Shown: positions 11,273 to 22,862 of the stretch, piece after piece
How positions within the stretch are numbered: the first letter of the stretch is position 1
Layout: each line of letters opens with the position of its first letter
DNA from: Gymnorhina tibicen
Lineage: Eukaryota; Chordata; Aves; Passeriformes; Artamidae
Length of the DNA stretch: 64,000 nt
Direction of reading: 5' to 3'
Assembly (NCBI GenBank): GCA_013399875.1
Contig: VXAZ01000382.1
Span: forward strand, 310,001 to 374,000
Program-made: the position numbers and the translations under genes
Notes under the pieces: model-generated
The model's database searches: none
What the model saw: only the letters and a program-made list of their open reading frames with translations
What the model was told of the DNA's origin: nothing

Positions 11273-14200
11273 TCCAGCACACCAGGTGAGATCTGTCTGT
11301 GCCCAACAGCAGAGCAGGTTTTGGAAATGACAGCTGTTGAGTTTGTCCCACCAGTCACACATCTGGCACGACAAATCAGTCTCTTTATCCTCCCTGCAAT
11401 CCAAAAAACCAGCCTCGTGCACAAGAACTGCCAAAGCACTGCATGGGCTTCCCAGTTTTATTCCTGACTTCAAAACCTATTCCTAGCAGATAAAATCCAC
11501 GAGATTATTTCGTAGGCTCACAGACGCTGAAAGATTCTTAGAGAGTCTATAAAACAAGGAAAGTAGGTTTTGCTCTGCCAGTACTTTCACACACAAACCA
11601 CTTTCATATTTAAGCCTTGCCCTGTAAAAGTCATCAATGGACCTTGAATTTGCAAAGAAGACCTTGATGTATATTCCAGCTGTCACCACAGCCTGTCCTT
11701 GCCCTCATGCTTGAAAGGCCAGCGTTAAACTTCGGGTGCCGCTTCTCGCGCACACATTTTCAATGCCAGTGAGATAAACTGCTCCGTGAAGCCACGTGTG
11801 TGGCTGATTGACAAGAAATGCTCTCCAAAGAGACAACAGCTGAAGGTTTTCTGCGTTTTGGTGGCACAGAGGAAGACCCTTAATGGATACTCTCAGGTCT
11901 GACGCGTTTTGCTCCTACAGAGAGGCAAAGGTTTGTTTAATCCCTGAGCGCTCCGACCTGAGCTCAGCTGCAGCCTCTGAATGTGCTGTTGTGGTACTTC
12001 TACCAGGTTTGATTTTTTTAATGTAAAACCCAGGTGTGAGTTTTTCAAAGCAAGTTCCACAACAGTATTCATGAATCAAGATATTGAAGAAGAGACCTCA
12101 TGCTGACAGATGAATTCCAACAATCCAACGTAACATGCACTAATATTTTATGCGACTGCTGATTCAATATCCTCTTTTGTATTTCAAGGTGAACACAGAT
12201 GACACTGATTAACAGCTACAAACCTTCCCAAGGAGGGATCCTGCTCAAGAAGGAGGCCTTTGCTCCCCACCAGCCATCCACCACCCACTGAAACGCACCA
12301 ATAGAACAGAATTAGTATAAATCTCTGATTTCTAGAGGCAAAGCGAAGCACCACCACGTTTTCAGAGGCTGTGCAAGGAGGAGGGGGGAAGAGGAAGGCA
12401 GGAATGAGTGCAAGCACAGCAAGAAACCCTCTCCTGAGTGGCCATCTGCATCACCCTGAAAAGTCCCAACCTCTCTGCCTACATACACTAGAGAGGTTTA
12501 AAAAAAACTGAATAAATTCTGAAAAGCCAGCAGTAACCACAAACTTGGCACCACTCGTTCAAACTGACCCCCAAACAGCTCCTCCCCAGCAGGTGAATTT
12601 TCACACCGCAGCATTTGCAAACAAAATTTTCGTGACAAACCAAAAAAAGTCCGGTTCACGAAATGCAGGACACAAGAGAAGACACCACGCCAGAAAATCC
12701 AGGCTGATGTCCAGAAGTTGACCTTGGGCAACGTCTGTAACCTGGAGTTTTGCTTCCCCTTGTGCAGAGCAGCAATAGCAGCACTTAACCCATCCTCTGG
12801 AGCACTTCAGGTTCTGCAGGCTCACGTAGCCCAGTCAGGCATTTCTACTTTGCATTTTATTCCTCTGCACCAGCGCTGGCTCTCCTAAAAACACTCCAAC
12901 AGCTTCCCAGAAAACCCAGTTAACCAGTGCAGCAGGCTGAGCACGCGAGGGGTAAAGGCTCTAACAAAGCCGCCGCGCGCCGGGATGACAATTTCATGGA
13001 GATTATTGTTATTATTATAAATGGTTATCAATTATGCATCACATTGATAGTTAATTTCCAAAAGGAAAAGCCTCGTGTCGGTACAGCTGAATTCCAACTA
13101 AGGGATGATCGGCGATTTCCTGGTAGTTAATGGCCAATTTCCCAGCAGCACAACTGCAGCATAATCGCTGAGATTTATAGCAATAATTAATTGATTTTTT
13201 TTTAAACATAGGGATGCTAAAGAGCACGGTTCCCACTCATATTAAAAATTAATGCAACATTCTAGAAGATGCAGAAAACTTCCATTCCGGAGGCAGAAGC
13301 TTGGTGCAGTCAAAATATTTCATGCAACAAAAATTAAGCTGTTAGTGTAGCGAAAGCCCAAGTAGCCAATGGCATTTCCATGATCAACATTTACAGGCAC
13401 ACACATGATTTTTTACCTCTATTACATCCCATTCCACTTACAGGGAAAAATACCAGGTTATTAAAAAAAAAAAAAATCATATCAGAAGAGAAAAAGTTAC
13501 CATTTTGTTCTGAAAACACTCAAATGGTTCATTTTATTGGGGCTGCAACTCTTTCCCCCTTTACTTCCCCAAACAAAACCAATTTGCAAAGTGTACTTAA
13601 TTCTGACAGAGTGCATTTTCTGATGGACGAATGCGTCCATTAAAGTTTTTTTTTTTTTTTTCCCCAGCCATCTCAATTCCCTGCATTACTCCCTGGAGGA
13701 AAACTTCCTACAAAAGAAACTAATAACAATCAGAGGAATTACTGCTCATCAGAGTCCCGCACAGCTTAATGTAATGCCCATGAATGAGCTCCTTCCTAAT
13801 GACATGAACTGCCCCATCTTTGTCTGACAGGTGTCCATGGTGGTACCAACCGGCAATAAAAACCCCGCTCAGAAGAATTATTAAAAATGTGGCAGGAGCT
13901 GCTGAGCAGGATTTGGCAGGGATGGATAAAATGGAGGAAAGCAGATGTGTGGGGCACAGAAACAAGAGGATATTCCCCGGCCTTTGCATGAGGCTGTAAT
14001 TAAGAAAGCAGTTCCTCCATTTGTGGGATGGAGGACGCAATTAGCTGCGCACCCAACTTCAATCTATCCCCCAATGGTTTCTACGGCCAACCCAATCTCA
14101 AAACAATCACACGGCTGAATGTCCCCCACCATAAAATAAATACAATCAGGCTAGGCAGAACAAAAATCATGGTCAGCAATTAAAAGACAAGAAAACATCA

Positions 14201-14732
14201 TTGTCTAAGGAAATTTGAGAGGGAGAGGCGCATGCATAAAAATTGTACTTCATCTTCAGCAAGATTAGGAAACAAGTGAAGTGATTTACATACAGTAATT
14301 GCACGGCCGTGTTAGCCTCCAACAGTGTCTTTCAAAATGTAAATTTTGTTAAAAACCCTTGGACACGATGATAGCCCAGTAGCTATTTATTTATTTAAGG
14401 AAGGACTTTACTTAAATAAAACACTTTAGGAAAAACCCCAATCCTGACGTAACACATTTAAATAGCTTCTGAATACTGTCTGTTAAAGAGCACAATCCAT
14501 GAAACAGAAAATGAGAGCAGAGAAAGCTGTATTGGGGCTTTTTTTATCCCAACTTTTGATGGAAAACGAAAAGAAGGAAAGGTGATTTTCCAAAATAAGA
14601 TGCACTGTTAGACAAAAGTATTTGTGAAGAACATCCTGTCTTCTAAGCTCTCTCTCAACCTGCACTTTTGTATCATCTTTTTATGGCACACGGAGGTAGC
14701 ACAGGAGCACAAACATCAACCACAGGACCCCA
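11273..14732. other. Probable CTBP2 5' intron, AT-rich
   Basis: No gene was recognised. A 68-codon minus-strand frame at 11.5-11.7 kb looks protein-like but has no paired splice signals that fit its neighbours. T or A runs lie at 13459-13473 and 13646-13661. The block at 12960-13260 is a candidate conserved element, listed separately. Confidence 0.55.
12960..13260. promoter_or_regulatory. Candidate conserved non-coding element
   Basis: This repeat-free block is rich in homeodomain-type TAAT/ATTA and POU-like motifs (TTATCAATTATGCAT, AATAATTAATTGA). It follows a short CpG-rich patch (CGCCGCGCGCCGGG). Its composition resembles vertebrate developmental enhancers, but conservation cannot be judged from one sequence. 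Confidence 0.25.
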
Positions 14733-14912
14733 GAAGGGTTTGGATTGGAAGGGACCTTAAAGATCGTCCAGTTCCACCCCCTGCCATGGGCAGGGACACC
14801 TTCCACTATCCCAGGTTGCACCAAGCCCTGTCCAACCTGGCCTTTGGCACTTCCAGGGATGGAACATTCATAGCTTCTCTGGGCAGCCTGTGCCAGTGGG
14901 GAACACCCGTTT
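14733..14912 (-). mobile_element. CR1 LINE 3' end
   Basis: On the plus strand it reads TTTGGATTGGAAGGGACCTT, CCCCTGCCATGGGCAGGGAC, CACTATCCCAGGTTGC and TGGCACTTCCAGGGATGG, then the CTTCTCTGGGCAGCCTGTGC block. This is the reverse complement of the CR1 3' end. Confidence 0.92.
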
Positions 14913-16233
14913 TAGAGCATCCATCACGGGCACTGCCACCAAACCACCCAGCACCTGGCAGGTGATTAAGAGAAGCCCTTTCCAGTGCTCCAGACACAAC
15001 ATCTCACGCGTTCCCTGTCTGTGCACAGCCGTGGGAAAGCAGGATGGTGTTCCCTACACCTTGTTCTGTGACAAACCAACTGACTACATTTTTTACCCTC
15101 TATGAAATATGGCAGCAAAAAAATGGACATTCTCTACTACAGAAAACGTCCATCTTTCTTTCCTCACATCTGTACTGGGTTTTCACATGTACAATTCCTT
15201 ACTTCAGCAAACCCAGTCCAAATGTTTTGATGGTACTGCCGGATATTTCCTAGGCTCTCGGGAAAGGAGTGGTTTCTGGAGAAGGTTTTGTACTCATGAT
15301 TACTGCAGGACATCAGTCCTCTCAGCTGGAAGCAGAGCAGGAAGCCCGAACAGAATTGTTGAAGTCAGTAAATGCTGATGCCACGGGCGGCTCTCCCCGT
15401 ACCCTCCTTTTGTGTAAAGGCCCAGTTTTTCAAAGCTCGATCGCACTTGAATTGAGATCTGAACGCCACAACAGCCCTCGGAGCTGTGAACTGTTCCAGC
15501 CCTGCACCAGCATCCCTGGGTGTTCACTCTCCTGAGCTCCGGCCACTCCCGCTGCTCAGCGTTTCAGCTGCCGCGGGGAGGGCAGGAGGGGCTGGGAACC
15601 AGAGCTCGGCGTAAGAAAGGCAACGCGGGGAAAAGAAAGCGGGAGACACGCAGAGATAATGACAGGGGAGGGAAGCGGACAAAGGAGACGGCACAATGCA
15701 GGAGGAACACTTGGAGAACACTCTGTCATCCCTGCTCCCGGCGCCGGCGGCACAGCCGTGAGCGCGATGCCCTCCCTGCTCAGCCCCCATCACCTCCCTC
15801 TCTCTCGGGGACTGCAGGGCGGGAGGGAAGCGCATGGAAGGGAAGGGAAGGGAAGGGACGGACAGCACGGTCCTCCCTGGGGATGGGTGTTTTTGGATAT
15901 CGTCTTTTAAAGCACAATGAAACAACGTGGGAAACTCACAGTGTTAAGACACCGTTAAACCAAAGAGCCCAGGAGGAACCACAAATGGGTTAAACATTCA
16001 TACAGACAGTGGGAACAAACACAGAATTTCGTTACCCAAAATGGGGGGTTTTTTTAATAATGCCTGAGAGATATAAACCCCCCCACTTGGGAAGAGGAAT
16101 CACAGTTTCTCTGTGGCCAGGGTTTGACTTCTCCCGCTCCATTAAACACGCTCAGCCATTGCATGTGAAATAGGATGCTGGGTGGGGTGGGGGGGGAAGG
16201 CTTTTTCTCATTTTTTGGAAGAACTACCCTGGC
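14913..16233. other. Intronic or upstream DNA with a GC-rich purine patch
   Basis: No gene was recognised. Positions 15535-15790 are GC-rich with several CpGs and purine-rich stretches but weaker than the islands at 26.6 and 56.4 kb. A short (GGAAG)n repeat lies at 15836-15858. Confidence 0.5.
15836..15858 (+). repeat. (GGAAG)n microsatellite
   Basis: Four to five tandem GGAAG units lie in a purine-rich stretch. It is an ordinary short pentanucleotide repeat. Confidence 0.85.
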
Positions 16234-16829
16234 TGTAAATCACACCTTGGGTTTGGCTGGGGTAGAGTTAATTTTCTTCGTGGTAGCTGGTGTGGGGTGG
16301 TGGTTTGGCTTTGTGCTGGAAACACGGTTCATAACCCAGGGATGTTTTTGTTATTGCTGAGCAGCGCTCACAGAGAGTCAAGGCCTCTGCTTCTTGTACT
16401 GCCCCACCAGTGAGGGGCCTGGGGGGACACAAGGAGCTGGGAAGGATCACAGCCAGGACAGCTGATCCCAGCTGACCCAGGGATATCCCAGACCATGTGG
16501 TGTCATGCTCAGCAGGTAGAGCTGGGGAAGAGGAAGGAAGAGCGGGATGTTGGAGTGTTGGTGCTTGTCTTCCCAAGTCACTGCTGTGCACGATGCAGCC
16601 CTGCTTTCCTGGGCATGACTGACCTCCTGCCTGCCTGCTCATGGGAAGTGGGGAGTGAATTCCCTGTTTTGCTCTGCTTTCATGCCGGGCTTTTGCTTTC
16701 CCTGTTAAAGTGTCCTTATCACAACCCACGAGTTTTCTCACTCTTATACTTCTAATTCTCTCCCTCCCATCCCTCGGGAGGGAGGGGGTGACTGCATGGG
16801 ACTGAGCTGCCGGCTGGGATTAAACTTCA
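16234..16829 (+). mobile_element. Solo LTR of an avian endogenous retrovirus (ERVL-type, TguLTR5-like)
   Basis: About 600 bp match an abundant songbird LTR as I recall it. The landmarks are GGGTAGAGTTAATTTTCTTC, TGTTTTTGTTATTGCTGAGC, CCATGTGGTGTCATGCTCAG, CTTCCCAAGTCACTG and CAACCCACGAGTTTTCTCAC, then a G-rich end with CCGGCTGGGATTAAAC. No internal retroviral genes flank it, so it is a solo LTR left by recombination. The TG and CA edges are my best guess. I could not find a matching target-site duplication, which fits an old copy or slightly wrong edges. The family name is from memory. Confidence 0.8.
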
Positions 16830-17289
16830 ACGCTCTCCCAGCGGTCTGCATCCCCCCCAGACCATCATCACCCTCAGAACAGTGAGGGCGGGACTCTTGC
16901 TACAAAGCCATTTTTAATTAGGTTTAATGTTTTTAGCAGTTATTACCACGATTCTGTTGCCACAGAGCATTCGGTGATGTTCTGCGTTAAGGCTTCTCCA
17001 TGGGAATGCCTGGATGCTGCTGGGGGTGGCAGGAAGAATTATTTGTCCAGCTTCTTTTCCAGCCCAGAAACCTGACAACCAAAACCTTACCCTTCAACTG
17101 CCCACCTGGTGCCTTCCCCCAAAACCTGCTGGGGAAGGTGCACTCCCTGGATGCAGGGAAAGCAGGGAGGCAGCAGGTTAAACGTGTTCATGGAGAGCCA
17201 GCACTCCCACGTGAGCACCTGCTGGTGGCACACAAAGGGCTCTTCCACTCCTCATCACACAGAAAAGGTGAATAACACCCTGTACGAGT

Positions 17290-17560
17290 CTGGTGCTGAA
17301 GAAGTGGTAACAATTTTGAGTAACTTGCTATTATATGAGTGAACAAAATGTACCATAATGGCATATGAGCCTGCACATCTGCTGCTAAATTAAACGCGCT
17401 CCATAATGATGCAGACCACATCTTAAAGCACTATGCAGCGAAATAGAGACTCTGCCAAAATAATGAGGCTTCAAAGATGACACAGAGAGCCTGATCCTGC
17501 ATCCCTTACAGACATTGAAAGTCACAGTGATTATCCCTCAGCAGTTCTACTCCATCAAAC
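17290..17560. promoter_or_regulatory. Candidate conserved non-coding element
   Basis: This AT-rich, repeat-free block holds motifs such as CATAATGGCATATGAG, CTAAATTAAACGCGCTCC and ATAATGATGCAG, the style of developmental enhancer cores. The call is compositional only. Confidence 0.25.
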
Positions 17561-19388
17561 CTACTTGTTGACTCAGGAAAAGAGGAATCACAATTATATA
17601 TAGGTGCCCTTCAGAGGGAAAAAAGACATATGGGTTTGTAGCATTTTTCTTCCCCTCCATCTTAATGATGCATAAAGAAAGAGATTTTTGTTTGGAACTG
17701 GATTTTTAGAAAAGTTTTGGTAAGAATCGTATGTCAGGCTACAAACTGCTCTCCAGATCGGGTTCTCAGCAGCCAGACAGATATTCTGAAGACCAACTGA
17801 AACAACAATATTCAAGTTGCCACAACAGCTATGGTACAAAAAAGAGGGGAGTGAGACATCCCTTTTATTTTCAACTTCTTTTGCCAATTTCAATTTTCAA
17901 CATTAGTGATTTGCTCTTGACTTTGAGAGAAGAAGATCCAGACACGCTCCCTTGTCAGGCAGTAACAGCCCTCCACAGATCCTCCGTGAGCTTTCAAGTA
18001 AAACTAGGAAATACCAGAACTGGCACTCCTTTCATTCCTAAAGCTGAAATACAAACAAACAACCCCAACAGACAGCAAGAAAATTGCTTTAAAGAAAATA
18101 ACTGTCATCTCTCTTTCTGGCACCAGAAGTGAAGCAGGCTGATGCTCTGCTTACCCTGCACCAACAGCCTTCAGAGGCTGGTGGTGGGCAAAACAATAAC
18201 CAGGAGCTGAACCCCAATTATCCACTTAGCTTCGAGAGTGCCTAATCTATTTGCTAATTAATCATGGGCCTCCTTCAACCTCTCTTATCTTGTTTTTTTT
18301 TAAGTATTTGACGCTGATAACATGAACACCGATCTTGCTGAAGCACGTAAATGGCTGGAAAACAACTCTTAACTTTTCAAATAAAACAAGAGGAAACAAT
18401 ACATAAATAATTTTACAGTCTCCAGGGGTCCCTGCCATACTGGAAAACAGAATCTCATTCTACGTTTTACCAAAATTCCTCAAATTACTAATTATTGATT
18501 TGCACCCATCGCAAAGATCAGCACTGGAGAAAGGCGAACCTTCGCTGCTTGCACACGTGCGTAAGCAAAAGCTCTTCTCCACACAAGCCATTAATTGCTC
18601 CCGTACCAAAATCAGCACAGCAGATTAGAAATCCTGAGAAAAAATGAGTATTTGCCGGTTTGTTGGATGAGTTATGCAGTTACTTGTCCATTAGAGGGCA
18701 TTTTATACTGCGGAGTGAAGCGCCGGCAGCTTGGGAACAGCATCACTAACCCCATCTGGAGCTGCTGGAGAACAGTTTCTGTCGACTCTCATTTAGTAAT
18801 TGCCACTTTTCAACCTTTCCATATGCTGCATATAGATGAGCAAGCAAGAGCAAGGACAAGAGGAAAATAAGATGAAATAGCTATGAAAAAAGTCCTGCTT
18901 AAATAAACCCTTTGGTGTGCAGCTATTGTTGCTTCCAAGGTTTGGTTTTGTTCAGTTCACTTCTCGACCCCCAACTTTTAACACAGCACACTTCATCCTT
19001 TTCACTCTCACAAATAGCACTTTATGTTTTAAATTCTGAACATGATTAACAGAGAACAACTGCAAATTGTGCCGTGGCACCATTACCCATCTCTGGAGCT
19101 AGAGGGGAAAGCTCATCCATCTCTGGAGCCGAACAAAGGCAAATCCAGCTTCCTCACTGCCAAGAGGTAGGACATGGCCACTTAGCTTCAGATGTCTCCT
19201 TCTGGTTACTACTAATACTGCTAAATGTGAACTGTAAATCCCTTTCAGCTTCTACTGGCTAGGAAACCACACAAAGCCACCCACTCCCCAGCTCCGGTGG
19301 TTTTCCTCTCCCCATCTAAATGCAAATCAAATTAGGAAAGAGGCAGATATCTTGCTATACATCTCCAAATACACGTATGTTTGTAATC

Positions 19389-19460
19389 AGGGTGGCCAAA
19401 CTTCCTGAGTGTGAGCTGCATAACAAAATCTACATGGGGCCAGGAGCCACATCCTCCCAA
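19389..19460 (+). mobile_element. Possible hAT-type DNA transposon remnant
   Basis: GGGTGGCCAAACTTCCTGAG followed by GTGAGCTGCATAAC and GGGGCCAGGAGCCACAT resembles one end of hAT-derived elements that begin CAGGGGTGGCCAAACT. No matching opposite terminus was found, so this is a weak call. Confidence 0.25.
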
Positions 19461-20486
19461 CCTCTGTACCCCCTCCTGCCACACACACCCCCTGTGTCCC
19501 TGTGGATCCCCGTGTTTCTCCCATGCCCACAACTTCGTGCTGCTGATCCCCCCAAGCCCACTTCCCTCCCTGATCCCGGGGCTGGCAGAGGCACCACAGC
19601 AGCACCTGGCGCTCCTGCCTTGCAGGGTGTGACTGAACATCTGCACGCAGCAAACACTCCTGCAATACTCACAAGTTACTCCTGAATTCCTCCTCGACAG
19701 AAAGTTCAAAACAGCAACACAGCAACGCAAACCCAAACCGCCCTAGGATCAGCGCATTCCCTTCGGTGCCCCAAGCCACAGGACCAGCCCTACAACCACT
19801 TGTCTTTGACACTCTTGCAAGTCCTTGGCTCTGTATCACTCCTAATTGAAAGAAATAATAAAAGAAGGATGAGGGCATCCTTACAGGCAAAGCCATGGAA
19901 TACTCAGCGTCCCGAGTTGTAACCAGGTGCTTCTGCATCGGGTTCACGTGACAAGGACACGATGGCACCCACATCGCAGCCCTACGGACTTACAGCACAC
20001 ACAACTGGAGCGTCTCCAAGTCTGGAATCCTACCCTTCACTCCCAATTTCTTAATTCTTCCGGAATCAGGATCAGACAATTAAATCTTACATGGGCACCC
20101 ACACGTGCCAGGAGAAGATAACACCAGCCCACTTCTTCAAATCCCAGTTGAGGGCCAGAGGAGGAACCTTAGGCCCTGCAGGAGATTCCACCATTCACTC
20201 AGGAAGGGCCTCGCTCACCTGAAGAGCAAAGATGAAGCCCCTCCTGCCCCAGCAAAGCAGGAGACTCAGCTTTCCTCCAGCACACTGAACTCCTCCACAC
20301 ATGGCACAAATTCAGTCTTTTTGAATCTCTGTCCTGGGATCTCTGCCTGGACTGGGAATAGTGAAAGGCAGCAGTGACACTCTTCTGTCTCCAGGAAATC
20401 TTTGGAGTTACAGTTTGCCCTTATCTTAGCGCTTATATTTACAAGCCGCTCTTACATAAAAAGCACTCATCTGCATTGACTTATTT

Positions 20487-20527
20487 AGCAACATGAAATA
20501 AAATAGCCTGAAGCTATTCATGTTGCT
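20487..20527. repeat. Short bulged hairpin
   Basis: The arms AGCAACATGA (20487-20496) and TCATGTTGCT (20518-20527) are perfect inverted copies. Inside them ATAGC pairs with GCTAT around a CTGAA loop, with an AATAAA bulge on one side. It sits in AT-rich, repeat-free sequence. Confidence 0.6.
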
Positions 20528-20857
20528 TAACGTACTTTTTTTTTAATGTAGATGATGCTCTGTGTAAAGGAATATTCAAAGGGGAAAACTGTGTTTTGTT
20601 TGTAACACTTATTACTATCACTGAAGAAAATATGTTCTAACAAGTCTCAGAAGGGGGAAACACGTGTAATACCTTTAACAGCTCCGCTAATTCATCTTCT
20701 GCTGCCCAACTGCTGGCACAATCTCAAATGGAAACTCTCAGAATGGAAACATGGAAAAACCCCGTTTCTCGTGGTCTGAGACCTGTTCCCACTATACAAT
20801 CTCTTTCCATCGGAGTGAGTCCTGTTTGTTTTCAGCACACAGCAGCCTTACTCGACC

Positions 20858-20883
20858 AAAAAAAAAAAAAAAAAAAAAAAAAA
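20858..20883 (+). repeat. Poly(A) tract, 26 bases
   Basis: This is an uninterrupted run of 26 A. No retrocopy body with recognisable coding homology precedes it. Confidence 0.9.
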
Positions 20884-21680
20884 GAGAGTTCAAGAGTTCA
20901 AGGCTACGTCTCCATTCAGGCGTACACCCACAATGAGAACCGGGCTCTCCGGCCTGCGCTGGAGGCATTCCTCTCCCTCCACCTACCCACAAAAGGGCCT
21001 TGTCTGAGGGAAATGAGAAAGGAAGGAAGGGGCAGGATGCAAAGAACAGCGGAGAGGAGAAGAGCCCAGCCAGGTGTTGGGGCATCAAGCACCGAGGAGG
21101 GCTTGGATCACGAAATGGGTCGGCGATGAGGATGGAGGGTGGCTTTTGGAGTAATCAAGGGTCTGGGGAGCCCCCGGGGATCTGCCTGAAAAACCCATGC
21201 TCCAGACAATACTGAGCTCCACAGGGTCAGGCACAGGCACAGGCAGGATGGAAATATGTGAGTGTTTCCATGAAGTCCCGTGGGAAAGAGCTCGTCGGGA
21301 TGCGGGCCGGCTCCGGGACGGCTCAACTGCGGAACACTGCCTCCTCCCCGCTCCTCCCATCCCTCCATCCCTGCCTCTCCCTTGCTGCTCTTCCAGCATC
21401 GCTCGCACCGAGTGAAAGGAGAGGGAAGGAGGGAGCCAAGTGAGCAGAGAGAGGTTTAGATTTAGCAGTAAGTAAGATGAAATAATTCTCCCACCACCAA
21501 CCCTTAGTCAAGAGCGTCCTCTGCAACCAACCAGGTTTGCATAATCTACACATCTTTCTTCTGAGCCTTGCCAGCTCTCTGTAGCAGGGCAATTTTGGGA
21601 TTTAACTACACTCAGGTTATTGACCTAAATTTATACAGGCTCATCTGGAGCCATAACGGTCCATTGTGTGCCCAGGCCTG

Positions 21681-21871
21681 CTCGGGACGCCTTAATACAC
21701 AGATTATTGATGCAATGAACTGTGACGGCTCCTAGAGAGCTGTTAGGGTTTATTGTAGCAACACCTACTCGGGGTCCCTTTAATGCGCGGATCGGTGACA
21801 CAATAGACAGAAACGGCCACGACTCGGGGATGCATTATCCCACGGATCACTGGCGTGACAGCAATGGCTCC
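21681..21871 (+). repeat. Degenerate tandem array, about three units
   Basis: Three related stretches start with CTCGGG at 21681, 21768 and 21823. Each continues with a TTAAT/TTTAAT/ATTAT core, then CAGAT/CGGAT/CGGAT, a GTGAC/GCAAT-like middle and an end near ACGGCTCC/ACGGCCAC/ATGGCTCC. The units are about 50 bp and diverged. An extra 36 bp follows the first unit. Confidence 0.55.
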
Positions 21872-22717
21872 AGCCTCCTGCCTCAGTGCAGCCAGCAGCA
21901 AACGCGCCGAATCCCCGCGTTCCCAAATCCCGGGGAAGCTGGGGGTGGATGGCCGAGAGGTGTGGGGCCTGGCAATGCAGGGACGGTGCCCCCCTACCCA
22001 CCCGAACCTCTGAGAGGTGACATTTGCAGAAAGCAATTTGCTACTGAAAATAAGGATTTATAATGAAAGCCCTGGTGGGATCAAACTTTTAGCAAGAACA
22101 GCCACAGGCCTGCACTATAGATCAAGGCTAAAAAATCCTGTCTGAGAAATACATGGAAATTAGCCAGAAAAAAAAAATCAGCGTCCAATTTTCAGCATTT
22201 AAAAAAAAAAAAAAAAAAGAAAACATTTTATGTTCCAAGAGAACGTGACGAAGGCAAGTGCAAAAGGAAAGTGCACAAATATCTGTATTCTTCTCTTCTT
22301 TGCCTCTTAAAGAACAAAAATAATCTTAGGAGGCTGAGAGCTAAGCACTGTTTAAAGAAAGTCACTTGTGCAGGGAGACCTGGGGCTGAGGAAAGGAAAA
22401 TTAAGACATCACCACGAACCAAGTGTTTGCAGCCTCCTCACAAACATCAGCGAACAGTTCAAAAAGCTGCAGCTGGCTTTGCACTATCGCCTGCATCTTC
22501 CCCACCACCATTTACCAGGAGCTTTTTTTAACATCAGTGACACTTCACATTCAAAACTGCAGTTAAAAATAGACCGTTGGTCCTCCCCTTTTAACCCTGC
22601 AAATTCCCTCCCCTCCTCTCCGTCTCCCCGCACACCCACTGGTCTCTCCTGCCCCTCCTGCCCTGTCATCAGCCTCGGGGTGATGGAGGGGTGAGGGGGG
22701 CCCTGCCCAGCTGCAAG

Positions 22718-22862
22718 TCACAGAATCATGGGATCACGGAACAGTTTGGGTTGGAGGGGACCTTACACTCTGTCTAGTTCCAACCCCCTTCCACTAGACC
22801 AGCTTGCTCCAAGCCCCATCCAACCTGCCTTTGAACACTTCCAGGGTCCTCCCACTGCCCCC
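22718..22862 (-). mobile_element. CR1 LINE 3' end
   Basis: The plus strand reads CACAGAATCATGGGATCACG, then GTTTGGGTTGGAGGGGACC, AGTTCCAACCCCCTTCCACT, AGACCAGCTTGCTCCAAGCC and GAACACTTCCAGGG. The CCATGGGCAGGGAC block between CCCCC and TTCCACT is missing, a small internal deletion. Confidence 0.9.

Larger units (their letters stand above)
16830..22717. other. Non-coding DNA with several candidate elements
   Basis: No gene was recognised. It holds a CNE-like block (17290-17560), a possible hAT remnant (19389-19460), a small hairpin (20487-20527), a 26-base A run (20858-20883), a degenerate three-unit array (21681-21871) and an 18-base A run (22201-22218). The plus-strand frame near 17.7-18.1 kb and the frames at 19.3-19.7 kb have no domain or splice support. 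Confidence 0.5.

Noticed and set aside
11483..11689. 68-codon minus-strand frame just upstream of the CTBP2 exon
   Set aside because: Its possible donor is in phase 0 and does not fit the neighbouring candidates; no family recognised.
13626..13661. Small hairpin ATGGACG-AATG-CGTCCAT followed by 16 T, like a bacterial terminator
   Set aside because: The DNA is vertebrate, where Rho-independent termination does not apply; the T run is a common simple repeat.
20780..20883. 26-base A run as the tail of a processed pseudogene
   Set aside because: No coding homology or poly(A) signal in the expected place precedes it, and no target duplication was seen.
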